NCBI RefSeq assembly: GCF_010811875.1
Contig: NZ_VKHP01000001.1
Coordinates: forward strand, 62,001 to 126,000
Length of the DNA: 64,000 bases
Origin: Bradyrhizobium uaiense
GTDB taxonomy: Bacteria > Pseudomonadota > Alphaproteobacteria > Rhizobiales > Xanthobacteraceae
Direction: 5' to 3'
Made by a program: the position numbers and the translations under genes. A model generated the notes under the pieces. That model searched no databases. It saw only the letters and a program-made list of their open reading frames with translations, and was not told the origin of the DNA. Positions 58,907-64,000 of this stretch are shown piece by piece; the stretch's first letter is position 1; each line of letters opens with the position of its first letter.

Positions 58907-59046
58907 AAAGTTAAGTCTGAGAGGAGCGATGCTGACACATCGCCGACTTCCATCGGCGGAGGGAGGACAGCCGATGGTTCGATTTCCGGCGAGGACATCC
59001 GCCGTAAATCTGACCCCAAGTTGAAGCACGGATCAGCATAGCTCAA
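58907..59046 (-). CDS. Small ORF of duplicated module, copy 2 (frame runs through the terminator)
   Basis: The reading frame opens at ATG 59046 and contains SPEIEPSAVLPPPMEVGDV, homologous to the end of the ORF at 36036-36218. Unlike that copy it has no stop before the hairpin and would continue to 58852, which suggests a lost stop codon or a non-coding role for the module. Confidence 0.3.
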
Positions 59047-59172
59047 TCATGCTGTGGTATGCGACCGATGTCGTCGAGTATTGGAACACTAGACTAAGGT
59101 TTGTCTGGAGCACCCGGTCATAAGAATTCCTACGGCGTGGGCCGCCTTGTCTGACGTGACGTGACGGTGAAG

Positions 59173-59204
59173 ACATAGGCGTATGACCAGTCATACGCCT
59201 ATGT
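59173..59204 (+). promoter_or_regulatory. Perfect 15-bp inverted repeat over the tnpA start
   Basis: ACATAGGCGTATGAC-CA-GTCATACGCCTATGT. The ATG of tnpA at 59183 lies in the left arm and an in-frame ATG at 59201 in the right arm. In RNA the hairpin would bury the start codon; as DNA it could be an operator. Confidence 0.7.
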
Positions 59205-59602
59205 TGAAAGTCGCGCGTCTCGACGTAATTTCGTCGGGTGCGCGGCGCCGTTGGACGCTGGACGAGAAGCAACGGATCGTGGCGGAGAGTTACGCCGAGC
59301 CGCGGCAGGTGTCGGCGACAGCGCGGAGGAACGGGCTGTCTGCGAGCCAGCTGTTTACATGGCGCCGGCTGGCCCGGGCTGGTCGGCTTGCGGAAGCGGA
59401 CGGGGGAACGACATTTGCACCGATAGTTATATCGCCGGAACAGCCTGAAGCTGCGGATCGGGACCTGCCACCTCAGGCATGTGTGCCGGCGGTGCCGGGT
59501 CGGATCGAGATCGTGCTGATGCGCGGACATCGGGTGATCGTCGACAATGGCGTCGATGCGGCCGTGCTGGCGCGGGTTGTGGCGGTACTGGAGCGGCGAT
59601 GA
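59183..59602 (+). CDS. tnpA: IS66 family TnpA (Orf1)
   Basis: 139 aa with the helix-turn-helix of IS66 Orf1 ([40 protein letters not shown]). Needed with TnpB for transposition. Start at 59183 or at 59201; both lie in the inverted repeat. Its stop overlaps the tnpB start. Confidence 0.9.
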   Translation: MTSHTPMLKVARLDVISSGARRRWTLDEKQRIVAESYAEPRQVSATARRNGLSASQLFTWRRLARAGRLAEADGGTTFAPIVISPEQPEAADRDLPPQACVPAVPGRIEIVLMRGHRVIVDNGVDAAVLARVVAVLERR

Positions 59603-59946
59603 TTCCGGTGCCGAGCAATGTTAGGGTGTGGCTGGCAACCGGGCACACCGATATGCGCAAGGGATTTGCGAGCCTCTCGCTGCAAGTGCAGGAAGTGCTG
59701 CGGCGCGATCCGCTGGGTGGGCACCTGTTCTGCTTCCGCGGACGCAGCGGCAATCTTCTGAAAGTGATCTGGCATGACGGCCAAGGGGCATGCCTGTTCA
59801 CCAAGCGGCTGGAGCGCGGGCGGTTTTTGTGGCCGAGCCCAGCCGACGGCGCAATCACGATCTCACCGGCACAGCTTGGTTACCTGCTGTCCGGTATTGA
59901 CTGGCGCAATCCTCAGGAAACCTGGCGTCCGACGTCGGTCGGCTGA
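59599..59946 (+). CDS. tnpB: IS66 Orf2 accessory protein TnpB
   Basis: 115 aa: [20 protein letters not shown], then [20 protein letters not shown] and [13 protein letters not shown], the invariant TnpB sequence. Coupled to tnpA by ATGA. Confidence 0.93.
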   Translation: MIPVPSNVRVWLATGHTDMRKGFASLSLQVQEVLRRDPLGGHLFCFRGRSGNLLKVIWHDGQGACLFTKRLERGRFLWPSPADGAITISPAQLGYLLSGIDWRNPQETWRPTSVG

Positions 59947-59990
59947 CAGTTTTGGCTTGCGGATCGCGGCGGATGTGATTCCATCGTCTA

Positions 59991-60780
59991 GTGAAAGACG
60001 CAGCTGAATCGCTTCCATCCGATCTCGCCGCCGCTCACGCGATGATCCTTAAGGAGCGCGCTGCGCGTGTGGAAGCCGAGGCGGTTGCAGCCCGCGCCCA
60101 GGCTGTGAACGCGAACACGGAAGCGCTGATTGCCCATCTCAAACTCGAGATCGAGAAGCTGCGGCGCGAGCTTTACGGCAGCAGCTCTGAACGCAAGGCG
60201 CGGCTGCTCGAGCAGATGGAATTGCAGCTGGAGGACCTGGAAGCAGCCGCGACCGAAGATGAGATGGCGGCCGAACAGGCCGCGGCCGGTGCACAGACGG
60301 TGCGCTCATTCCAGCGCAAGCGGCCTTCGCGCAAGCCCTTCCCCGAGCATCTGCCGCGTGAGCGCGTGGTGATTGCTGCGCCCGAGAATTGTCCCTGTTG
60401 CGGCTCGGCGAAGCTGTCGAAGCTCGGCGAGGACGTCACCGAAACGCTGGAGGTCATCCCCAGGTCCTGGAAGGTGATCCAGACGGTGCGCGAGAAGTTC
60501 TCGTGCCGGGAATGCGAGACGATTACCCAGCCGCCGGCGCCCTTCCATGTTACCCCGCGCGGCTTCGCTGGGCCGAATTTGCTGGCGATGATCCTGTTCG
60601 AGAAGTTCGGCCAGCACCAGCCGCTGAACCGCCAGAGCGAGCGATACCGGCGCGAAGGCATTGATCTCAGCCTCTCGACGCTGGCCGACCAGGTGGGGGC
60701 CTGCACCACGGTGCTGCAGCCGCTGCATGCGCTGATCGAGGCCCACGTTCTGGCCGCCGAACGGTTGCATGGCGACGACA
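59991..60780 (+). CDS. tnpC: IS66 transposase TnpC, 5-prime exon
   Basis: GTG start at 59991. The first 263 residues carry the N-terminal coiled coil (LIAHLKLEIEKLRRELYGSS) and the zinc finger (APENCPCCGSAKLSKLGED, then CRECETITQ). The frame stops 15 codons into the intron, so without splicing only a truncated protein is made. Joined to 62668 or 62671 the reading frame is restored (GDD-T-TVPILAKG). Confidence 0.9.
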
Positions 60781-61336
60781 GTGTGCTGCAGAAGCACACA
60801 GAAAGGATGATCGAAATGATCTGAAAATCTGTGTGCACAAGCTGTGGCAGCGATGAGGGTAGGCCCCTCGGGATCGACTTTCAGGAGTAGGTCTCAAATC
60901 ACTTCAAGCGGCTTCGCTTAAGAGGCGCGGTCGTGAGCGTTGAAGCTAACGGTCGGGAGAGACCCGAACGGATACGCGTCCGAGAGACGAATGAAAATGA
61001 ACCCACCGATGAACCGTCGTAACGTGGAAATCGTCGTCAAAACCAGAGGTGTGTCGTCCCTCTGGGATGAGCCCGCCGGAAGCCTGATGACCGGGCGGGC
61101 GGCGACCGGCGTTGAGGGGGCGTGAATCGGATGCAGGCGCTGTCGTGGAACTGCAGGAACCAGTCGCTCCGATGGAAAGGGAGAAGCACAAGCGGAGAAG
61201 ACCGCGAGGCGAGATTACCGACGCGGAGCACTGGGACGGACCGATCCGTATTAGCGACGAAGGCTCGTAATGGGGGAGCGAAGGGATCGGATCAGGTGGG
61301 CTGGCCATCGTCGCAACTGGCAACAGGAGGACGTCG

Positions 61337-62590
61337 ATGAACCAGCCGAGCAAGCCGTTCAACATCGACAAGAGAGAGGTGTACGAAGCATATCTGCAGG
61401 TGCGATCCAATGGTGGCGCAGCCGGTGTCGACGGAGTGACGATTGAGCAGTTCGAGTCTGACTTGAAGGGAAATCTCTACAAGATTTGGAATCGAATGAG
61501 CTCAGGCGCTTACTTCCCGTCGCCTGTTCGCGCCGTGTCCATTCCGAAGAAGAGTGGAGGCCAAAGGATCCTCGGGGTACCCACTGTGGCAGACCGCGTG
61601 GCACAGACGGTTGTCAAACAACTTATTGAGCCGGCTCTCGACGCAATCTTTCTGGCGGATTCTTACGGCTACCGACCCGGTAAATCGGCTCTCGATGCCG
61701 TAGGCGTGACGCGACAGCGGTGCTGGAAGTATGATTGGGTTCTAGAGTTCGACATCAGAGGATTGTTCGACAATATCGACCACGAGCTCTTGCTACGGGC
61801 GATCCGGAAACATGTGACGTGCGCATGGGCGCTGCTCTACATCGAACGATGGCTGACGGCGCCGATGGTGCAAGAGGATGGAACGATAGTCGAGCGAAGC
61901 CGCGGCACCCCACAAGGGGGTGTGGTGAGCCCGATCCTCGCCAACCTCTTCATGCACTATGCATTTGATCTCTGGATGGCGCGGACGTTCCCCACCCTGA
62001 GGTGGTGTCGGTATGCTGATGACGGGTTGGTACACTGTCGGAATGAGATGGAGGCGCAAAGCGTTCGCGAAGCGCTCCAGGCTCGGCTGGCGGAGTGCCG
62101 CCTGGAATTGCATCCTACGAAGACGAGGATCGTCTACTGCAAGGATGATCGACGCCGAGGTAAGAGCGAGACAGTCATGTTTGACTTTCTCGGCTATTGC
62201 TTCCGGCCACGATCGGTCCTGGGGCCGCATTCGCAGAGGATGTTCTGTGGGTTCACCCCAGCGGTCAGCAAACCAGCGTTGAACGCCATGCGGGCGACGG
62301 TCCGAGGCTTGAAACTTCGCAGGCGAACCGAGGTGACGCTGGACGATATTGCTCGCGAGCTAAACCCGATGGTTAGGGGGTGGATCGCTTATTATGGGCA
62401 ATACACCCGCTCAGCGCTTTATCCGCTGGCGCGCTACATCAACCAGACGTTAGCTATTTGGTTGAAGCGAAAGTACAAGCGCTTCCATCACCGTTTAGGA
62501 CGCGCGCGTCTCTTCCTGGAGAAGATCGCGCGTGAGAACCGCAGGCTCTTCGTGCATTGGCAACTCGGCGATGGCGGCAAGCTTGCCTGA
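61337..62590 (+). CDS. ltrA: Group II intron-encoded reverse transcriptase/maturase
   Basis: 417 aa: RT domains with SIPKKSGGQRILGVPTVADR, DSYGYRPGKSALDAV, FDIRGLFDNIDHELLLRAIR, RGTPQGGVVSPILANLFMHY and the catalytic CRYADDGLVHC, then a maturase domain (NPMVRGWIAYYGQYTRSALY). No H-N-H endonuclease domain follows, like the RmInt1 class, which targets ISs and relies on replication forks. It helps splice the intron and copies it into new sites. Confidence 0.95.
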   Translation: MNQPSKPFNIDKREVYEAYLQVRSNGGAAGVDGVTIEQFESDLKGNLYKIWNRMSSGAYFPSPVRAVSIPKKSGGQRILGVPTVADRVAQTVVKQLIEPALDAIFLADSYGYRPGKSALDAVGVTRQRCWKYDWVLEFDIRGLFDNIDHELLLRAIRKHVTCAWALLYIERWLTAPMVQEDGTIVERSRGTPQGGVVSPILANLFMHYAFDLWMARTFPTLRWCRYADDGLVHCRNEMEAQSVREALQARLAECRLELHPTKTRIVYCKDDRRRGKSETVMFDFLGYCFRPRSVLGPHSQRMFCGFTPAVSKPALNAMRATVRGLKLRRRTEVTLDDIARELNPMVRGWIAYYGQYTRSALYPLARYINQTLAIWLKRKYKRFHHRLGRARLFLEKIARENRRLFVHWQLGDGGKLA

Positions 62591-62593
62591 TGG

Positions 62594-62627
62594 GAGCCGG
62601 GTGAGGCGAGAGTCTCACGCCCGGTTC
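62594..62627 (+). ncRNA. Group II intron domain V
   Basis: 34-base hairpin starting GAGCCGGGTGAGGCGAGAGT, with the AGC-type catalytic triad region and a GAGA tetraloop-like turn, followed by domain VI. It is the catalytic core of the ribozyme. Confidence 0.9.
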
Positions 62628-62667
62628 TGCGAGAGGCTGGAGGTGAAATCCCTCCGGCCTACTCACC

Positions 62668-63518
62668 CCACGGTGCCGATCCTGGCAAAGGGCAAGACGG
62701 TAAAGGGGCACATCTGGACCTATGTCCGCGACGACCGGCCGTTTGGCGGACGTGCACCGCCGGCGGCGCTGTATTACGCCTCTCGGGACCGACGCCATGA
62801 ACATCCCGTCCGGCATCTTCGAGACTTCGCCGGCATTCTGCAGGCCGATGCCTATGACGGGTACAACGAACTTTACAAGCCGTCCCGCTTGCCGGGACCG
62901 GTTACGTCGGCCCTGTGTTGGGCGCACGCAAGGCGGCAGTTCTTCGAGTTAGCGGATATTGCCGCCAATGCCCGGCGCGGCAAGAACGCAGCGGCGATCT
63001 CGCCTGTCGCGCTGGAGGCGGTCAGGCGCATCGACGTGCTGTTCGATATCGAGCGCGGCATCAATGGCCTAGACGCCGAAGAGCGGCTGCGGGTGCGACA
63101 TGAACAAAGCGCGCCTCATTTGACGGTCCTGGAAGCCTGGCTGCGCGATGAGCGTGCCCGCCTGTCGCGCTCTGCCTCCGTCGCCGAACCGATCGACTAC
63201 ATGCTCAAACGTTGGGACCGTTTTGCGCGATTCATCGACGACGGCAGGATCTGCCTCACTAACAACGCGGCCGAGCGCGCGCTGCGCGGCTTTGCGCTGG
63301 GTCGCAAATCGTGGCTCTTTGCCGGTTCCGAACGCGGGGCCGACCGGGCCGCGGTCATGGCCACGCTGATCATGACGGCCAAGCTTAACGACGTCGATCC
63401 CCTGGCCTGGCTCGCTGACGTGCTCGCCCGCATCGCCGGCATTCGGCAAGGTCGGCTTCACGAGCTACTGCCTTGGGCATGGAAGTGCGCGGCGTCCGCT
63501 ATCGCTCAGGCGGCCTGA
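62668..63518 (+). CDS. tnpC: IS66 transposase TnpC, 3-prime exon
   Basis: Continues the transposase after the intron: TVPILAKGKTVKGHIWTYVR, ILQADAYDGYNELY (catalytic Asp), ALCWAHARRQFFELADI and ICLTNNAAERALRGFALGRK (late catalytic Glu), ending ASAIAQAA. With the 5-prime exon the protein is about 545 aa, the usual TnpC length. It has no start codon of its own in this frame. Confidence 0.9.
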
Positions 63519-63611
63519 TCACTATCACGCCGGTCAGAACGATCATCGACGGGCTGCGCGAGCTTCTGGCGTGCAATTGGAGAGCTGTACGCGAGCGGGC
63601 CAGGATGCGCG

Positions 63612-64000
63612 TCATCGCAGGCTGGCCGGTTCGACCGTCGTCTCGGCGTCAGCAGTATCGGCGTGGATAGCCTCCCGGATCAGCCGCTCTGTGGTCTGCT
63701 CGAAATACAGCCAGAGGTCCGTGTGCAGGTCGGAAAACTGCCGCCACACCACGGTGTCGAAAAAGCGGCGCGGCGCCCTGACCATGATCGTCGTCGCGCG
63801 CTGCCGCGGATATCGGAACGGCCGAATGCCATAACGCCGGCACAAGGCAATGAACAGCCGGACCGACCATTGGTCTGGCAGGCTGAACTTCATCTCGATC
63901 GGGGGATCGCGACGACTGACCTCCTCGAGCTTGGCCTTCAGCCGCTCTGCTGCGGCTTCAGCGGCGTCGCGTTCTCCCGCCGTGGCCGCGCCGAAATACA
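63612..64000 (-). CDS. Conserved-type hypothetical protein (partial, C-terminal part)
   Basis: The minus-strand frame is open to the right edge, so the N-terminus lies outside. The visible part begins with a helical charged stretch (ERDAAEAAAERLKAKLEEVS), then MKFSLPDQWSVRLFIALCRR and RAPRRFFDTVVWRQFSDLHT. An internal ATG at 63893 could give a 93-aa protein, but the open upstream frame argues for a longer one. I do not recognise the family; its place next to the IS66 end suggests mobile DNA. Confidence 0.5.
   Translation of the reverse strand, partial: YFGAATAGERDAAEAAAERLKAKLEEVSRRDPPIEMKFSLPDQWSVRLFIALCRRYGIRPFRYPRQRATTIMVRAPRRFFDTVVWRQFSDLHTDLWLYFEQTTERLIREAIHADTADAETTVEPASLR

Larger units (their letters stand above)
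60781..62667 (+). mobile_element. Group II intron inserted in tnpC
   Basis: Starts with GTGTG at 60781, the standard 5-prime end, and contains the ORF 61337-62590 and a domain V at 62594-62627. The 3-prime end lies between 62666 and 62670 (domain VI ends CCTACTCACC). The frame across the exon junction is restored with the 3-prime exon beginning at 62668 or 62671. The maturase lacks an endonuclease domain. Confidence 0.88.
59173..63518 (+). mobile_element. IS66-family insertion sequence interrupted by a group II intron
   Basis: Carries the three IS66 genes in order (tnpA, tnpB, tnpC), with ATGA overlap between the first two. tnpC is split by a group II intron. Terminal inverted repeats could not be identified by eye, so outer limits are approximate. 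Confidence 0.85.

Overview
This window looks like part of a rhizobial symbiosis island, most probably from Bradyrhizobium. The evidence is a groES-groEL pair behind a NifA-type upstream site and a -24/-12 (sigma-54) promoter, a NopT-type type III effector gene and a second effector candidate that each follow a tts box, an IS66 element carrying a group II intron, many short Bradyrhizobium-style hypothetical genes, and long gene-poor stretches full of decayed sequence. No tRNA, rRNA or CRISPR array was recognised. All calls come from reading the sequence and translations by eye; no database search was possible.

Layout. 0-6.5 kb, minus strand: the N-terminal part of a flavin reductase (runs off the left edge), a small gene, a TrpD homologue that has lost its signature motifs, and a methylcrotonyl/geranyl-CoA-type acyl-CoA carboxylase whose alpha subunit is split in two. 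6.5-12.4 kb: small genes, remnants and nopT. 12.4-20.0 kb, plus strand: a tightly coupled seven-gene operon with a MetRS-like enzyme, MFS exporter, lysine/ornithine N-hydroxylase, cupin, FAD amine oxidase, alanine racemase and methyltransferase-like protein. The N-hydroxylase, cupin, MetRS-like and FAD-oxidase set is the one used to make N-N bonds in s56-p1-type hydrazine biosynthesis, so this is the leading candidate for a new system. 20.4-22.0 kb: an acyl-CoA dehydrogenase. 24.5-26.6 kb: groESL. 27.6 kb: an FkbM-type methyltransferase.

28.9-35.4 kb, minus strand: a second compact biosynthetic operon (GMC oxidoreductase, class III aminotransferase, sulfotransferase, MFS exporter, stand-alone condensation/PapA-like acyltransferase) with no adenylation or carrier domain in view. 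36.9-45.3 kb: a Crp/Fnr regulator, a Liv-type binding protein, an MFS exporter and a flavin monooxygenase/acyl-CoA dehydrogenase-like protein. 47.9-55.8 kb: bioF, the second tts-box gene, an operon of a secreted nuclease-like protein and a periplasmic beta-carbonic anhydrase, and small secreted or membrane proteins. 56.1-58.8 kb: a cobalamin riboswitch followed by metE. 59.2-63.5 kb: the IS66 element with the intron in its tnpC. The right edge cuts a conserved hypothetical gene.

Taken together, the island carries host-interaction effectors, symbiosis-regulated chaperonin and two apparently self-contained small-molecule operons, each with its own exporter.
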